DNA of 64,000 nucleotides from assembly GCF_021533215.1 (NCBI RefSeq), contig NZ_JAJNKA010000013.1, positions 124,001-188,000 on the forward strand. The letters are read 5' to 3'. Position numbers and translations under genes: made by a program. Below the pieces are notes generated by a model. That model had not been told where the DNA came from. It did not search any database and saw only the letters and a list, made by a program, of their open reading frames with translations. Source of the DNA: Portibacter lacus (GTDB lineage Bacteria > Bacteroidota > Bacteroidia > Chitinophagales > Saprospiraceae). The stretch's first letter is position 1; each line of letters opens with the position of its first letter. Shown one piece after another: positions 26,032 through 37,944 of the stretch.

Positions 26032-29000
26032 CTACATATTCCTCCGATACTTTCCACCTACTTGATAAAGTCCTGTCGTTAATTGACCTAAAGAACAAAC
26101 CTTAGTTGCCTCCATTAGGGCATTGAATATATTACCATTCGATAAGGAAACCTGCTTAACATCTTCTATGGCATTAATAATTCGATCTGGATTAACCAAC
26201 TTCATACCTTCGAGATTTTCAACTTGCAAATTCTTTTCTTCTACAGTCGCTCTAATCACCTCCTTTGGTAAAATAGTCTTAGAACCATCCTTTCCCAGAA
26301 AAGTATTCACACCAATAATCGGATATTCGCCAGTATGCTTCAGCATTTCATAATGCATACTTTCTTCTTGTATTTTTCCGCGCTGATACATGGTTTCCAT
26401 CGCTCCTAATACTCCACCTCTTTCGGTTATCCGATCAAATTCTAACAACACCGCCTCTTCCACTAAATCGGTTAAATCCTCAATGATGAAAGAACCCTGA
26501 AGTGGATTTTCATTCTTGGCTAATCCCAGTTCCTTATTGATAATCATCTGAATAGCAACTGCTCTTCGGACAGATTCTTCCGTCGGCGTTGTGATGGCTT
26601 CGTCATAAGCATTCGTGTGAAGTGAATTGCAATTATCATAGATTGCATACAAGGCTTGAAGGGTAGTTCTAATATCATTGAATGCAATTTCCTGCGCATG
26701 CAGCGATCTACCTGAAGTTTGAATGTGATATTTTAGTTTTTGTGATCTTTCATTCGCACCATATTTATATTTCATCGCCTTGGCCCAAATTCTTCTAGCC
26801 ACCCGACCGATCACCGCATATTCTGGATCGATTCCATTGGAAAAGAAAAAGGAAAGATTCGGTGCGAATTCATCAATTTTCATTCCTCTGGATAAGTAGT
26901 ATTCTACGAAAGTAAATCCATTCGATAAGGTAAATGCTAATTGGCTAATCGGATTCGCTCCAGCTTCAGCAATGTGATAACCAGAGATAGAAACGCTGTA
27001 GAAATTTCGAACTTGGTTGGTGATGAAATGTGCTTGCATATCACCCATCAATTTCAATGAAAATTCCGTGGAAAATATACAAGTATTCTGCGCTTGATCT
27101 TCTTTTAGAATATCTGCCTGAACTGTTCCTCGAACGGACTTTAACGCTTTACCTTTTAGGTCATCGTAGATGCTTTCTTCTAGAATTTCATCGCCCGTTA
27201 ACCCTAATAACATTAATCCTAAACCATTATTTCCTTCTGGTAAATCTCCATGGTATTGCGGTCTAGCCAAACCACGATTATCGTACTTTTTCTTAAATAC
27301 GGATTCTACTTTTTCTTGTAATCCATGTTCAATAATGTATTTTTCACACTGTTGATCTATCGCTGCATTCATGAAATATGCACAGATGATCGCCGCAGGC
27401 CCATTAATCGTCATGGAAACGGAAGTCTTCGGATCGCACAAGTCAAATCCTGAATAAAGCTTCTTCGCATCATTTAGCGAACAAATACTCACACCAGAAT
27501 TACCTATTTTTCCATATATGTCTGGTCGCATGTCTGGATCTTCACCATACAAGGTAACTGAGTCGAATGCCGTGGATAATCGCTTTGTCTCACTTCCTAG
27601 TGAAAGATAGTGAAATCGTTTATTCGTTCTCTCTGGTCCACCTTCACCAGCAAACATTCTCGTCGGATCTTCACCTTCTCTTTTAAACGGAAAAACACCA
27701 GCAGTAAATGGAAATTGACCAGGTACATTTTCTTGGAGTAACCATTTTAATAAATCACCCCAGTTCGAATACTTCGGTAAAGCGATTTTAGGAATCTGGT
27801 TTTTAGAAAGAGAGGTTGTGAAATTATTGATTTTAATCTCCTTGCCTCGAACTTTGAAACTGAAAAACTCCTCTCGATAAGCTGCTTTTGTATCTGGCCA
27901 TGCTTCGAGGATTTTTAGATTGTTGGGAATGATTTGTTCTTTGATCTCTTCCTTTTTACGAGCTAAGTCTTCACTTTCCACATAAGCAGAAGCGACTTCA
28001 AGGCTTTGGAAATCACTGGCTAATTTGGCTTGTTGTTCTGCATTTTCATCATATTGCCTAATGGTTTCTGATATTTCACTGAGGTATCTGACACGCGCCC
28101 CTGGAATGATTACGTGCTTTTCGCTTTCTTTTAGGTCAATGTTTTCAAGTTCTTCAGAAGGATACAGAATCGTAATTAGTTTGTTGAAAAAGGAATTGGT
28201 TCCTGGATCATTAAACTGTGATGCAATGGTTCCGATGACTGGCATTTCATCAAGATCCTTATCCCATAGATCGTTGTTTCGCTGGTATTGTTTCTTAACA
28301 TCTCTAAGCGCATCGAGAGAACCTCTCTTGTCAAATTTATTCAAGACGATGAGGTTAGCAAAATCTAACATGTCAATTTTCTCGAGTTGCGTCGCAGCAC
28401 CGAACTCTGGTGTCATCACATAGACGGAAAAGTCTGCATGATCTACAATTTCACTGTCGGACTGTCCTATTCCAGAAGTTTCAAGAATGATGAGGTCAAA
28501 TTTTGCCTTTTTATATATCGCAATAACACTGCTGATGTGCTTCGAAAGTGCAAGATTGTATTGTCTAGTCGCTAAAGAACGCATGAAAACATTCGGGTGA
28601 TCGATAGCATTCATGCGAATCCGATCACCTAACAAGGCGCCACCTGTCTTCCTCTTAGAGGGATCCACGGATATAATGCCCAGCGTCTTGTCTGGAAACA
28701 TTCTGGTATATCTGAGCACAAGTTCATCTACTAAACTGGACTTCCCTGCACCTCCAGTTCCTGTAATTCCTAGGACTGGACTGCCCTCAATTCCTGACCA
28801 TTCTTTTATCCAATCCACTGATTTGTCAGGGTAGTTTTCAGCAGTAGTGATTAAAGAGGCGATGAGTGATGAATCAGAAATAGCAATATTTTCTGGAATA
28901 GACTTTACAGGTTCATGAGCAAAATCACATTGACCTAAAAGATCATTAATCATCCCTTGCAAACCCAATGCTCGTCCATCATCAGGGGAATAAATTCGCG

Positions 29001-29355
29001 TGATTCCATAATCCTGTAATTCTTTAATTTCTTCAGGTAGGATTGTTCCACCACCGCCACCAAATATTTTAATTTGTGAAGCTCCCTTATCTTGTAGCAG
29101 GTCGAAAGCATATTTGAAATATTCAATATGACCACCTTGGTAAGAAGTGAGCGCAATTCCTTGGACGTCTTCTTGGATGGCTGCATCGACGATTTCGCCT
29201 ACTGACCTGTTGTGACCTAAATGTATAACCTCCGCACCTGATTTTTGCAGGATTCTCCTCATGATATTGATGGCAACATCATGACCATCAAATAAAGATC
29301 CAGCTGTTAATATTCTGATCTTGTTTTTGGATTGATATGGTTTTACTGTCTTCAT
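26032..29355 (-). CDS. icmF: Fused isobutyryl-CoA mutase (IcmF)
   Basis: A 1107-residue adenosylcobalamin enzyme that interconverts isobutyryl-CoA and n-butyryl-CoA (related enzymes also act on isovaleryl/pivalyl-CoA). Domains in order: B12-binding (DGHDVA at 23-28, GGGGT), a MeaI-type G-protein chaperone with P-loop GTGGAGKSS near 198-206, a linker, and the TIM-barrel mutase ([20 protein letters not shown]). The residue after GV in that segment is Phe, as in isobutyryl-CoA mutases, where methylmalonyl-CoA mutase has Tyr. The start overlaps the stop of the E1 gene by four bases (ATGA). It is the last gene of the operon and would direct valine-derived isobutyryl-CoA into butyryl-CoA oxidation. 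Confidence 0.92.
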   Translation of the reverse strand: MKTVKPYQSKNKIRILTAGSLFDGHDVAINIMRRILQKSGAEVIHLGHNRSVGEIVDAAIQEDVQGIALTSYQGGHIEYFKYAFDLLQDKGASQIKIFGGGGGTILPEEIKELQDYGITRIYSPDDGRALGLQGMINDLLGQCDFAHEPVKSIPENIAISDSSLIASLITTAENYPDKSVDWIKEWSGIEGSPVLGITGTGGAGKSSLVDELVLRYTRMFPDKTLGIISVDPSKRKTGGALLGDRIRMNAIDHPNVFMRSLATRQYNLALSKHISSVIAIYKKAKFDLIILETSGIGQSDSEIVDHADFSVYVMTPEFGAATQLEKIDMLDFANLIVLNKFDKRGSLDALRDVKKQYQRNNDLWDKDLDEMPVIGTIASQFNDPGTNSFFNKLITILYPSEELENIDLKESEKHVIIPGARVRYLSEISETIRQYDENAEQQAKLASDFQSLEVASAYVESEDLARKKEEIKEQIIPNNLKILEAWPDTKAAYREEFFSFKVRGKEIKINNFTTSLSKNQIPKIALPKYSNWGDLLKWLLQENVPGQFPFTAGVFPFKREGEDPTRMFAGEGGPERTNKRFHYLSLGSETKRLSTAFDSVTLYGEDPDMRPDIYGKIGNSGVSICSLNDAKKLYSGFDLCDPKTSVSMTINGPAAIICAYFMNAAIDQQCEKYIIEHGLQEKVESVFKKKYDNRGLARPQYHGDLPEGNNGLGLMLLGLTGDEILEESIYDDLKGKALKSVRGTVQADILKEDQAQNTCIFSTEFSLKLMGDMQAHFITNQVRNFYSVSISGYHIAEAGANPISQLAFTLSNGFTFVEYYLSRGMKIDEFAPNLSFFFSNGIDPEYAVIGRVARRIWAKAMKYKYGANERSQKLKYHIQTSGRSLHAQEIAFNDIRTTLQALYAIYDNCNSLHTNAYDEAITTPTEESVRRAVAIQMIINKELGLAKNENPLQGSFIIEDLTDLVEEAVLLEFDRITERGGVLGAMETMYQRGKIQEESMHYEMLKHTGEYPIIGVNTFLGKDGSKTILPKEVIRATVEEKNLQVENLEGMKLVNPDRIINAIEDVKQVSLSNGNIFNALMEATKVCSLGQLTTGLYQVGGKYRRNM

Positions 29356-31757
29356 ATGTTCTCTTTCTCTCTTACCAGATTATAAATGGCTTTAAAAATT
29401 TCCTCTTCGTTAGGTTTAGAAGCATAATCACCGTCATTACCATAGGCTGGTCGGTGCGCTTTAGCAGTCAATGTCGCTGGTGGTCTATCTAGATGATAGT
29501 AAGCTTTTTGCTTTTCGATCACCTCTTGCATCATAAAGGCAGTGGCTCCTCCAGGCAAATCTTCGTCGATGAAAATTACGCGGTTCGTCTTCTTAATTGA
29601 AGCACCTATGACATGTTCTAAGTCAAACGGAAGTAAAGTCTGTACATCTATTAATTCAGGGCTGATTCCGAATTCTTGCAACCGCAAACAAGCTCTTTCC
29701 ACTAACCTTAAGGTGGATCCATAACTAACTACTGTTACTTCTTCACCTGGAATTAAGATTTCTGGAACACCTAAAGAAATGCAATACTCACCTATGTTAG
29801 AAGGCATTTTTTCTTTCACTCGGTAGCCATTCAGACATTCTACGATGATTGCAGGATCTACTGATTTTAGCAAAGTATTATACATGCCAGCCGCTTGAGT
29901 CATATTCCTTGGTACCAGAACATGAATTCCACGCATCGCACCTAGAAGCATCGCCATGGGAGATCCAGAATGCCAGATTCCTTCCAGTCGATGACCTCTC
30001 GTTCTGATAATCGCAGGAGCGGATTGTTTTCCATTAGTACGATAGTGAAGTGTTGCTAGGTCATCTGAAAGCGGTGAAAAAGCGTATGGTAAATAATCGA
30101 GGTATTGAATTTCAGCAATGGGTCTTAATCCACGCATGGCCATCCCGATTCCTTGTCCGACGATGGTCCACTCTCTAATACCTGTATCAAAAATTCTGTC
30201 TTCGCCGTACTTTAACTGAAGGCCCGAAAAAGCTTGATTGACATCGCCAATTTTACCTACATCTTCTCCAAATGCATAAACTCTTGGATCTTTTTTAAAG
30301 AGTTGGTCGAAGTAGGCATTTAAGATTTGGAAGCCTGGAACTTCTTCAGCATCTTCATCAAATTCTACCTCGATAGGTGGCACTAAAAGAGCGCTTTTTG
30401 GTCCTTGATGTAGAAGATGCGTATTGAAATTTTCTTTTATGAAGCTGTGGTGATTATGAATCCATTCATCCAATGCTTCAGTCTTGATGTCCTTTGTAGA
30501 AAAGTTAAATTTGATACGTTCTGCAAAGGCGATCAACTCGGAATTATCAGCAAATACTTCTTTTTTTAATTTGGTTAATGCAAGCGGTAGGAAGTCATAA
30601 TGATGATATACACTTGCCAAGTTTTCGATAATCGGGATGAGTTCAGCTTTCGCTTTAGCTATAGGCTCAGTGTACATTTTCCAAGCTTTATTCTTACCCT
30701 TATTAACGGATTCTTTTGCGCTTTTCTCTATTTTGGTCAGTACATCTGGATCTACATTAAAAGTATCTAGAATCCATGATTTTAATTTAGATAGTCCATC
30801 GAATTCAGCTTCCCATTGTAGTCTTTCCTTAGATTTGTATCGTTGATGTGAGCCAGAAGTAGAGTGACCTTGTGGTTGAGTGCATTCCTTTATGTGAAAA
30901 ATAGCAGGAATATTGGTTTCCCGAATTTTAGAAATTCCATTATCGAATAGCTTTACAAGATTGTTGTAATCCCAAGCTAATCCGGTATAAATATCAAGGC
31001 CTTTTTCATGTTCATTCGCTTGGAAACCTTTCAGCACTTTAGAGATGTCGCCCTTTGTGGTTTGGTAAGAAGTAGGTACAGAAATGCCATATCCATCGTC
31101 GAGGATGATAAAGGCAATTGGGATCTGCATGATTCCAGCGGCATTAACGGATTCAAAGAAAACGCCTTCTGCCGTGGTGGCATCACCTACGATACAGAAA
31201 GTAACTTCATTTCCTCGTTTGCTAAAATTTGACTGGTTTCTTAAATAGTCATTCGACTGATAACTTTTCGTTGCTAAAGCAAGACCCAATGCTCTAGGAA
31301 CATTGCTTGCCAGTGAAGCCATAGGAGCAGTGACGTTATATTGCTCAGACTGATCTAGCCAATTTCCTTCAGGATCTATCATTTGGGTTGCGAAGTGATT
31401 ATTCATTTGGCGTCCGCCAGAATATTCATCATTTATAGCATCACCATAAAGCGCGGAGAAGTATTTTCTAGGATTCAGTAAGTCTTTCGCGAGAATAGCA
31501 GTCTGGTCTCTGTAATATCCTGCCCAATAATCACCTTTCTCGAAGCTTTTCGCTGCTGCAATGAGCGGCAATTCTTTTCCGGCTCCGCCAATTCCAAACT
31601 TAGCTTTTCCTGTGAGCACTTCTTTTCTCATGAGTAGACTCATTTCTCTACTCACACATGCTAGTTCGAAGTCCGCTAAGACTTCTTCAATGTCTAAATG
31701 GTTCGTGTCCTCATCGAAGGACTTCAATTTAGTTTTCATGTTTCTCTTTTTAATCAT
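29352..31757 (-). CDS. Fused alpha/beta E1 of a 2-oxoacid (branched-chain type) dehydrogenase
   Basis: An 801-residue thiamine-diphosphate enzyme in which the alpha (about 1-400) and beta (about 480-801) E1 subunits are one chain. The ThDP region is VGDATTAEG...[10 protein letters not shown]. The beta part shows [41 protein letters not shown] and the transketolase C-terminal DVQTLLPFD and IDEDLPGGA. Similar fused proteins are common in Bacteroidota as branched-chain 2-oxoacid dehydrogenases. It decarboxylates the 2-oxoacids of valine, leucine and isoleucine; E2 and E3 are not in the window. Translation could also start at Met7. It is coupled by ATGA to icmF, which uses the isobutyryl-CoA it would yield. 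Confidence 0.85.
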   Translation of the reverse strand: MIKKRNMKTKLKSFDEDTNHLDIEEVLADFELACVSREMSLLMRKEVLTGKAKFGIGGAGKELPLIAAAKSFEKGDYWAGYYRDQTAILAKDLLNPRKYFSALYGDAINDEYSGGRQMNNHFATQMIDPEGNWLDQSEQYNVTAPMASLASNVPRALGLALATKSYQSNDYLRNQSNFSKRGNEVTFCIVGDATTAEGVFFESVNAAGIMQIPIAFIILDDGYGISVPTSYQTTKGDISKVLKGFQANEHEKGLDIYTGLAWDYNNLVKLFDNGISKIRETNIPAIFHIKECTQPQGHSTSGSHQRYKSKERLQWEAEFDGLSKLKSWILDTFNVDPDVLTKIEKSAKESVNKGKNKAWKMYTEPIAKAKAELIPIIENLASVYHHYDFLPLALTKLKKEVFADNSELIAFAERIKFNFSTKDIKTEALDEWIHNHHSFIKENFNTHLLHQGPKSALLVPPIEVEFDEDAEEVPGFQILNAYFDQLFKKDPRVYAFGEDVGKIGDVNQAFSGLQLKYGEDRIFDTGIREWTIVGQGIGMAMRGLRPIAEIQYLDYLPYAFSPLSDDLATLHYRTNGKQSAPAIIRTRGHRLEGIWHSGSPMAMLLGAMRGIHVLVPRNMTQAAGMYNTLLKSVDPAIIVECLNGYRVKEKMPSNIGEYCISLGVPEILIPGEEVTVVSYGSTLRLVERACLRLQEFGISPELIDVQTLLPFDLEHVIGASIKKTNRVIFIDEDLPGGATAFMMQEVIEKQKAYYHLDRPPATLTAKAHRPAYGNDGDYASKPNEEEIFKAIYNLVREKENI

Positions 31758-31828
31758 TGTTAAGAACTAAAGCTGCTATTTCAGATGGCTTAAATCGATA
31801 GCGAACTTATCATCATTCTAAAAGCACG

Positions 31829-33358
31829 CTAAAGCGGAATATTTCCGTGTTTGCGAGCAGGTCTAATAACAACTTTGTTTTGGATTGCACTAAACGCTTT
31901 TATCAATTTACGCCGAGTGGCTTTCGGCTCAATTATTTCGTCTATAAATCCTCTATCTGCTGCTGAATATGGATTCGCAAATAATGCGGCATATTCATCT
32001 TCTTTTTCTTTAAGTTTGGCTGTTTTGTCTTTTGCTTCAGAGATTTCTTTCTTGAAAATAATCTCACTTGCTCCTTTTGCACCCATAACCGCAATTTCCG
32101 CTTGTGGCCAAGCAAAATTAAAATCAGCTCCTATGTGTTTTGAGTTCATCACATCATATGCACCTCCATATGCTTTTCTAGTGATGACGGAAATTCTTGG
32201 TACTGTCGCTTCACTAAAAGCATATAGTAATTTGGCTCCGTTCAAGATTATTCCTTGCCATTCCTGATCTGTTCCTGGTAGAAAGCCTGGAACGTCAACA
32301 AGGACTAACATTGGCACATTAAAACAATCGCATGTTCTTACAAATCTTGCGGCCTTTTTAGAACTCTCTACATCTAGAACACCTGCGAGGCTAAAAGGTT
32401 GATTAGCAATGATTCCGATGCTTTTTCCACCTAATCTCGCATAGCCGACAATAATGTTATCTGCGTAGTTTTCATGGATTTCGAAAAAGCTGTCTAGGTC
32501 TACAATTCCTGCGATAACATCCTTCATGTCGTATGGCTTATTCGACGTATCTGGTAGAATGGTCTCTAATTCTTCTCGAATTTCATTTCCGAATTCGAAC
32601 GGAAGATCTATAGTTTTTTCTTCGCAATTCTGAGGTAGATAGGAGAGAAGTCTCTTAATTTTTAAGATGCAATCTAGATCGTTCTGAGCGGTAAGGTGTG
32701 TGACACCAGATTTGGTAGAATGAGCACTTGCACCACCCAGGTCTTCGGCAGTAACCTCTTCATTGGTGACTGTTTTGACAACGTTCGGGCCGGTGACAAA
32801 CATGTAAGAACTGCCCTCTACCATAATGGTGTAATCTGTCATAGCTGGTGAATACACGGCGCCTCCAGCACATGGTCCCATGATGGCTGAAATCTGAGGA
32901 ACGACACCAGATGCTTGAACATTTCTGTAGAAAATATCGGCGTAACCACCTAGAGAACGAACGCCCTCTTGGATTCTCGCACCTCCTGAATCATTTAATC
33001 CGATAATCGGCGCGCCAGCTTTTATGGCGAGATCCATGACTTTACATATTTTTTCTGCGTGTGTTTCGGATAAGGAGCCTCCGAAAACGGTGAAGTCTTG
33101 AGCAAAAATGTAGACTAGTCTCTGGGCAATTGTTCCATAGCCGGTCACCACACCATCGCCATAGAATTTTTGATCTTCCATGCCGAAATCTTTGGTTCGA
33201 TGCGTGACCAATCCACCGATTTCTTCGAATGAATCGTCATCAAGTAAGAGCTGAACGCGCTCTCTTGCGGTTAATTTTCCCTTCGCATGTTGTTTGTCAA
33301 TTCTTTTTTGACCTCCACCAAGATGGGATAACGCTATTTTATCTTTTAATTCTTTCAT
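31829..33358 (-). CDS. pccB: Acyl-CoA carboxylase carboxyltransferase (propionyl-CoA carboxylase beta)
   Basis: A 509-residue carboxyltransferase. N-terminal [20 protein letters not shown], the oxyanion-hole region [36 protein letters not shown], and the C-terminal [18 protein letters not shown] and [11 protein letters not shown] are all diagnostic of propionyl/methylmalonyl-CoA carboxyltransferases. With the separately encoded biotin carboxylase (36475-37944) and biotin carrier (38753-39217) it makes a three-part propionyl-CoA carboxylase producing methylmalonyl-CoA for the mutase encoded upstream. An 85-base spacer with a hairpin separates it from the mutase gene. Confidence 0.92.
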   Translation of the reverse strand: MKELKDKIALSHLGGGQKRIDKQHAKGKLTARERVQLLLDDDSFEEIGGLVTHRTKDFGMEDQKFYGDGVVTGYGTIAQRLVYIFAQDFTVFGGSLSETHAEKICKVMDLAIKAGAPIIGLNDSGGARIQEGVRSLGGYADIFYRNVQASGVVPQISAIMGPCAGGAVYSPAMTDYTIMVEGSSYMFVTGPNVVKTVTNEEVTAEDLGGASAHSTKSGVTHLTAQNDLDCILKIKRLLSYLPQNCEEKTIDLPFEFGNEIREELETILPDTSNKPYDMKDVIAGIVDLDSFFEIHENYADNIIVGYARLGGKSIGIIANQPFSLAGVLDVESSKKAARFVRTCDCFNVPMLVLVDVPGFLPGTDQEWQGIILNGAKLLYAFSEATVPRISVITRKAYGGAYDVMNSKHIGADFNFAWPQAEIAVMGAKGASEIIFKKEISEAKDKTAKLKEKEDEYAALFANPYSAADRGFIDEIIEPKATRRKLIKAFSAIQNKVVIRPARKHGNIPL

Positions 33359-33435
33359 TTTACTTCTTTTTTTCTCGGAATAAATTCCTAGCTCCAGTTC
33401 AAAGTTCTACAACCAATTAAGTCTCTCAAATGGAC

Positions 33436-33453
33436 CTCGTACTTTAGTGCGAG
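33436..33453. other. Intercistronic hairpin with the mutase stop codon in its loop
   Basis: CTCGTAC (33436-33442) pairs with GTGCGAG (33447-33453) around TTTA, with one G-T pair. The minus-strand stop codon TAA of the methylmalonyl-CoA mutase gene is in the loop. The shape and TTTA loop match the inner hairpin of repeat array A. It may act in mRNA processing or stability between the mutase and carboxyltransferase genes. Confidence 0.5.
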
Positions 33454-35564
33454 ACACCCTTAATCAAAATCTCTAAAATTTGTATTGCTGCTTTCGAAAT
33501 AACCGTTCCAGGTCCGAAAACACCCAACACACCTTTATCAAACAAAAACTGGTAGTCATTTGGTGGAATTACTCCACCTACAATCGTGTAAATATCTGGT
33601 CGTCCTATTTTTTCTAACTCATCAATAACCTCGGGAACCAACGTTTTGTGTCCCGCTGCAAGTGACGAAATACCTAAAATATGGACATCATTTTCAGCAG
33701 CCTGTTTCACAGCCTCTTTCGGCGTCTGGAACAAAGGTCCGATATCTACATCAAACCCAATATCCGCAAAGCTTGTAGCAATTATTTTAGCGCCACGATC
33801 ATGCCCATCTTGACCTAATTTAGCAATCATAATTCTCGGTCTTCGACCTTCTAATTCAGCAAATTCATCTGCTAATTTCTGAGCCTTTTGGAATGATTCG
33901 TCCATCTTTATACTATTAGAATAAACTCCTGAAATAATTCTGGTGTTGGCTTTGTAACGTCCGAAAACTTCCTCTAAAGCATCCGAAATTTCTCCAAGTG
34001 TCGCTCGGGCTCTAGCTGCCTCTACTGCAATAGCCAGTAAATTGCCCTGTTGATCTCGCGCACATTGAGTAAGTGCTTTAAGTTGTTTTTCTACCTCTTT
34101 TTCATCTCTTTCGGATTTGATTTTGAGGATGCTAGCAATTTGAGATTCACGCACCGCTTTATTATCAACTTCTAAAAAATTAAGATCTTCTTCTGAGTCA
34201 TTTACAAATAAATTGACACCGATAATATGCTCTTGGCCACTATCTATTCTTGCTTGTTTACGAGCAGAAGCTTCTTCGATTCTTAGCTTAGGAATTCCTT
34301 TTTCTATCGCTTTTGTCATCCCACCTAACGCTTCTATTTCAGAAAGATGTTGTTTCGCTTTCTCGATGAGATCTGCAGTTAGATTTTCTACATAGAACGA
34401 ACCTCCGTATGGATCGATATAGTCTGTTATGCCTGTTTCTGTTTGTAATATTTTTTGAGTTTCCCGAGCAATTTTAGCGGAATATTCAGAAGGTAGAGCA
34501 ATCGCTTCGTCTAATGCATTCGTATGCAGTGACTGGGTACCACCCATCACTGCGGATAAAGCTTCTACCGTTGTTCTGCCGATATTGTTATATGGATCTT
34601 GAGCAGTTAAACTCCATCCTGAAGTCTGGCAATGAGTTCTTAGCATCTGAGACTTAGGATTCGTGGGTATAAATTTTCCAACAATTTCTGACCATAAAAC
34701 TCTAGCAGCTCTCATCTTCGCTACTTCCATAAAATGTTTCATTCCGATTCCCCAGAAAAAAGAAAGTCTAGGTGCAAAATCATCAATAGAAAGTCCCGCG
34801 TCTATTCCAGTCTTAATATATTCTAGACCATCTGCTAGCGTATAGGCTAATTCAATATCTGCAGGTGCTCCAGCTTCATGCATATGATATCCGCTGATGC
34901 TTATGGAATTATACTTAGGCATGTGCTGCGCTGTATATTTGAAAATATCCCCAACAATTCTCATCGATTCTGCAGGAGGATAGATATAAGTATTTCGAAC
35001 CATGAATTCCTTAAGAATATCATTTTGGATTGTTCCTTTTAATGATTCTTTAGCAACGCCTTGTTCTTCAGCAGCAACAATGTAGAAGGCCATAATAGGA
35101 ATTACTGCACCGTTCATAGTCATCGAAACAGACATTTTATCTAACGGAATTTGGTCAAACAACCGCTTCATATCTTCTACCGTGTCGATAGCAACTCCCG
35201 CCATGCCCACATCACCACTCACTCTTTCGTGATCAGAATCATAACCTCTGTGTGTCGCTAAATCAAATGCGACGGAGAGTCCTTTTTGTCCTTGTGCTAG
35301 GTTTTCGCGATAGAATTTATTAGAGGCTTCCGCCGTAGAAAATCCGGCATACTGCCTAATGGTCCAAGGTCGACCTTGATACATTGTTGCGTATGGACCT
35401 TGCAAGTAAGGCGGCTTGCCCGGCGCTAAGTTTTCAAGTTCTGAAGGCCTAGCGTCGTAATTATTTTTAATTAGAATACCTTCAGCACTATCCCAAGTTC
35501 GGTCCGATGGGCTATTTTGCTCTTTGAAAGCGGAAAATGATATGGGATTAAACTTGCGTTTCAT
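33444..35564 (-). CDS. mutB: Methylmalonyl-CoA mutase, large (catalytic) subunit
   Basis: A 706-residue adenosylcobalamin-dependent methylmalonyl-CoA mutase. The barrel carries [20 protein letters not shown], with the Tyr typical of methylmalonyl specificity (contrast IcmF), then [19 protein letters not shown] and [10 protein letters not shown]. The C-terminal B12 domain has the His-on motif DGHDRG and ends [19 protein letters not shown]. It isomerises methylmalonyl-CoA to succinyl-CoA. The start overlaps the stop of the upstream hydroxyacyl-CoA dehydrogenase gene as TAATG. No methylmalonyl-CoA epimerase or separate MeaB chaperone is in the window. Confidence 0.95.
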   Translation of the reverse strand: MKRKFNPISFSAFKEQNSPSDRTWDSAEGILIKNNYDARPSELENLAPGKPPYLQGPYATMYQGRPWTIRQYAGFSTAEASNKFYRENLAQGQKGLSVAFDLATHRGYDSDHERVSGDVGMAGVAIDTVEDMKRLFDQIPLDKMSVSMTMNGAVIPIMAFYIVAAEEQGVAKESLKGTIQNDILKEFMVRNTYIYPPAESMRIVGDIFKYTAQHMPKYNSISISGYHMHEAGAPADIELAYTLADGLEYIKTGIDAGLSIDDFAPRLSFFWGIGMKHFMEVAKMRAARVLWSEIVGKFIPTNPKSQMLRTHCQTSGWSLTAQDPYNNIGRTTVEALSAVMGGTQSLHTNALDEAIALPSEYSAKIARETQKILQTETGITDYIDPYGGSFYVENLTADLIEKAKQHLSEIEALGGMTKAIEKGIPKLRIEEASARKQARIDSGQEHIIGVNLFVNDSEEDLNFLEVDNKAVRESQIASILKIKSERDEKEVEKQLKALTQCARDQQGNLLAIAVEAARARATLGEISDALEEVFGRYKANTRIISGVYSNSIKMDESFQKAQKLADEFAELEGRRPRIMIAKLGQDGHDRGAKIIATSFADIGFDVDIGPLFQTPKEAVKQAAENDVHILGISSLAAGHKTLVPEVIDELEKIGRPDIYTIVGGVIPPNDYQFLFDKGVLGVFGPGTVISKAAIQILEILIKGVSH

Positions 35565-36466
35565 TACTTTAATTTGAAATTATCTGCAACTATTAAATCT
35601 TTACCACCTCCAGTATAATTGTAAAATCCTTCGCCAGATTTTCTTCCCAGTTTACCTGCAGTAACCATATTCACCAGTAAAGGACAAGGTGCATATTTCG
35701 GGTTTCCAAAACCATCTTGCAACACCCTCAGAATAGCCAAACAAACATCAAGTCCTATGAAATCCGCAAGCTGAAGTGGTCCCATTGGATGCGCCATTCC
35801 TAATTTCATAACCGTATCTATTTCTTCCACTCCAGCCACGCCTTCATATAAAGAAAGGATCGCTTCATTGATCATGGGCATTAGGATTCGGTTAGCGATA
35901 AAGCCTGGATAGTCATTCACTTTTACTGGTGATTTTCCTAATTTGGATGAAAGACTCATGACCGTATCTAACGTTTCAGATGACGTAGCATAACCACTAA
36001 TTACTTCTACTAGTTTCATGATCGGAACTGGATTCATGAAATGCATGCCGATTACTTTTTCAGATCTAGAAGTAACACTAGCAATCTTAGTGATCGAAAT
36101 AGAAGAGGTATTCGTTGCTAAGATGCAATCTGAAGGTGCATGTTCATCGATAGATTTGAATATTTTTAGTTTTAGGTCAATGTTTTCAGTAGCTGCTTCG
36201 ACAACAAGCTCAGCTTGACTAACGCCTGATGCAAGATCTGATGAAGTCGTTATATTTTCTAATGTCGCCTTCTTTTGATCTTCACTAATTTTTTCCTTTT
36301 GTACCATTCGATCTAGATTCTTAGCAATGGTTTTCATAGCTTTATCTAGTGCCTCCTCAGAGATATCGATTAAGGTAACCTGATATCCATTCATCGCGAA
36401 AACATGAGCTATTCCGTTGCCCATTGTTCCTGCTCCAATCACGCTTATATTTTTCATCCTATTCAT
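35564..36466 (-). CDS. hbd: 3-hydroxybutyryl-CoA dehydrogenase
   Basis: A 300-residue NAD-dependent 3-hydroxyacyl-CoA dehydrogenase. The Rossmann motif GAGTMG is at 11-16; [11 protein letters not shown] and [15 protein letters not shown] carry the catalytic His; the C-terminal domain has [15 protein letters not shown] and [21 protein letters not shown]-like helices. Met4 is an alternative start. In this operon it would oxidise 3-hydroxybutyryl-CoA formed from the butyryl-CoA that IcmF produces, giving acetoacetyl-CoA. It overlaps the downstream mutase gene by one base. Confidence 0.92.
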   Translation of the reverse strand: MNRMKNISVIGAGTMGNGIAHVFAMNGYQVTLIDISEEALDKAMKTIAKNLDRMVQKEKISEDQKKATLENITTSSDLASGVSQAELVVEAATENIDLKLKIFKSIDEHAPSDCILATNTSSISITKIASVTSRSEKVIGMHFMNPVPIMKLVEVISGYATSSETLDTVMSLSSKLGKSPVKVNDYPGFIANRILMPMINEAILSLYEGVAGVEEIDTVMKLGMAHPMGPLQLADFIGLDVCLAILRVLQDGFGNPKYAPCPLLVNMVTAGKLGRKSGEGFYNYTGGGKDLIVADNFKLK

Positions 36467-36474
36467 TTTTATAA

Positions 36475-37944
36475 TCAGTGCTTATTCCTTTTAGACCATG
36501 CTTTTCCACATGATTCTATGGGTTTTAATTTGGATTTTTGATCTAAGTAATACTTAAGAGCTATCATTGCTGCTGCGTTTTCTTCTTCGGGATTACTCAT
36601 TTTCTCCGTAGAAAAGTATTTTTGAACGAAGTGTGTGTCAAACTTTCCAGATTGAAATGCTTCATGATTAGCAACGAAATGACCAAATTCAAGTGTCGTC
36701 GCAATCCCTTCGATTTCATAAGCTTCGATGGCTTCTGACAATAAAGTTATAGCCTCGGTTCTCGTTTCTGCATAAGCAACTAGTTTTGCAATCATCGGGT
36801 CATAATAGATCGGTATTTCGTCTCCTTCTTCGTAAGCATCGTCTACTCTAATGCCTTCGCCAACTGGAATTTTATAAGTTTCCAATGTTCCAATGTCAGG
36901 GAGGAAATCTTTCGTAGGATCTTCAGCATAAACTCGTAGTTCTACCGCATGCCCTTTTAATTGAACTTGGTCTTGGGTGTAAGCAAGCACTTCATTTCGC
37001 GCTACTTTTATTTGCTGCTCCACAAGGTCTATGCCCGTGATCATCTCCGTAACAGGATGTTCCACTTGCAATCGGGTGTTCATTTCTAGGAAATAGTAAT
37101 TAGATTGTTCGTCCAATAAGAATTCTACAGTTCCTGCACCGGAATAATTACATGATTTGGCAACTTTTATGGCGGCCTCGCCCATTTCTTTCCGCAGCTC
37201 TGGCGATAATACCGCCGATGGTGCTTCTTCTACTACTTTTTGATGACGTCGCTGTATACTACATTCTCTTTCGAACAAGTGAATGACATTACCATGGTTG
37301 TCAGCAAGGACTTGGATTTCAATATGTTTCGGTGATGCAATATATTTTTCTATAAAAACTGCGCCATCGCCGAAAGCAGACTTCGCTTCACTAACCGCTC
37401 TATCCATCTGACTTTCAAAATCTTTGCTTGATTCCACAATTCTCATCCCTTTTCCACCTCCACCTGCAGAAGCTTTGATTAAGATTGGGAATCCAATTCC
37501 AACAGCTATATTTTTTGCTTCTTCTATATTCGTGATGGCTTGATCGGTACCCGGAACCATTGGAATGTCGTATGCTTTTACAGCAGCCTTGGCTTCTAAT
37601 TTGCTACCCATAATATTGATGGCATGTTCAGAAGGACCGATAAAAATCATTCCAGCCGCTTTCACTGCTTTAGCAAAAGCTGCGTTTTCACTTAGGAACC
37701 CATATCCTGGATGAATGCCATCGACATTCAGCTCTTTAGCTACCTTGATGATATTATCACCATCCAAGTACGATTGATTCGAAGGAGCTGGGCCAATTAA
37801 TACTGCCTCATCTGCAAATCTAGTATGTCTAGCTTCAACATCCGCTTCAGAATAAACCGCTACAGTCTTGATTCCAAGTTTCCTTGCAGTACGCATTATT
37901 CTCAAGGCAATTTCACCTCTATTTGCAATTAGTATTTTCTTCAT
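36475..37944 (-). CDS. Biotin carboxylase subunit of acyl-CoA carboxylase
   Basis: A 489-residue ATP-grasp biotin carboxylase. It has KKILIANRGEIALRIMRTA at the N-terminus, the glycine-rich ATP loop KASAGGGGKGMRIVE, ERECSIQRRHQKV, FLEMNTRLQVEHPVTE and GHAVELRVYAEDP. It lacks the fused C-terminal biotin-carrier region found in most PccA proteins; a separate carrier is encoded two genes upstream. It overlaps the mutase-small-subunit-like gene by four bases (ATGA) and leaves eight bases before the hydroxyacyl-CoA dehydrogenase gene. It carboxylates biotin for the PccB subunit. Confidence 0.93.
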   Translation of the reverse strand: MKKILIANRGEIALRIMRTARKLGIKTVAVYSEADVEARHTRFADEAVLIGPAPSNQSYLDGDNIIKVAKELNVDGIHPGYGFLSENAAFAKAVKAAGMIFIGPSEHAINIMGSKLEAKAAVKAYDIPMVPGTDQAITNIEEAKNIAVGIGFPILIKASAGGGGKGMRIVESSKDFESQMDRAVSEAKSAFGDGAVFIEKYIASPKHIEIQVLADNHGNVIHLFERECSIQRRHQKVVEEAPSAVLSPELRKEMGEAAIKVAKSCNYSGAGTVEFLLDEQSNYYFLEMNTRLQVEHPVTEMITGIDLVEQQIKVARNEVLAYTQDQVQLKGHAVELRVYAEDPTKDFLPDIGTLETYKIPVGEGIRVDDAYEEGDEIPIYYDPMIAKLVAYAETRTEAITLLSEAIEAYEIEGIATTLEFGHFVANHEAFQSGKFDTHFVQKYFSTEKMSNPEEENAAAMIALKYYLDQKSKLKPIESCGKAWSKRNKH

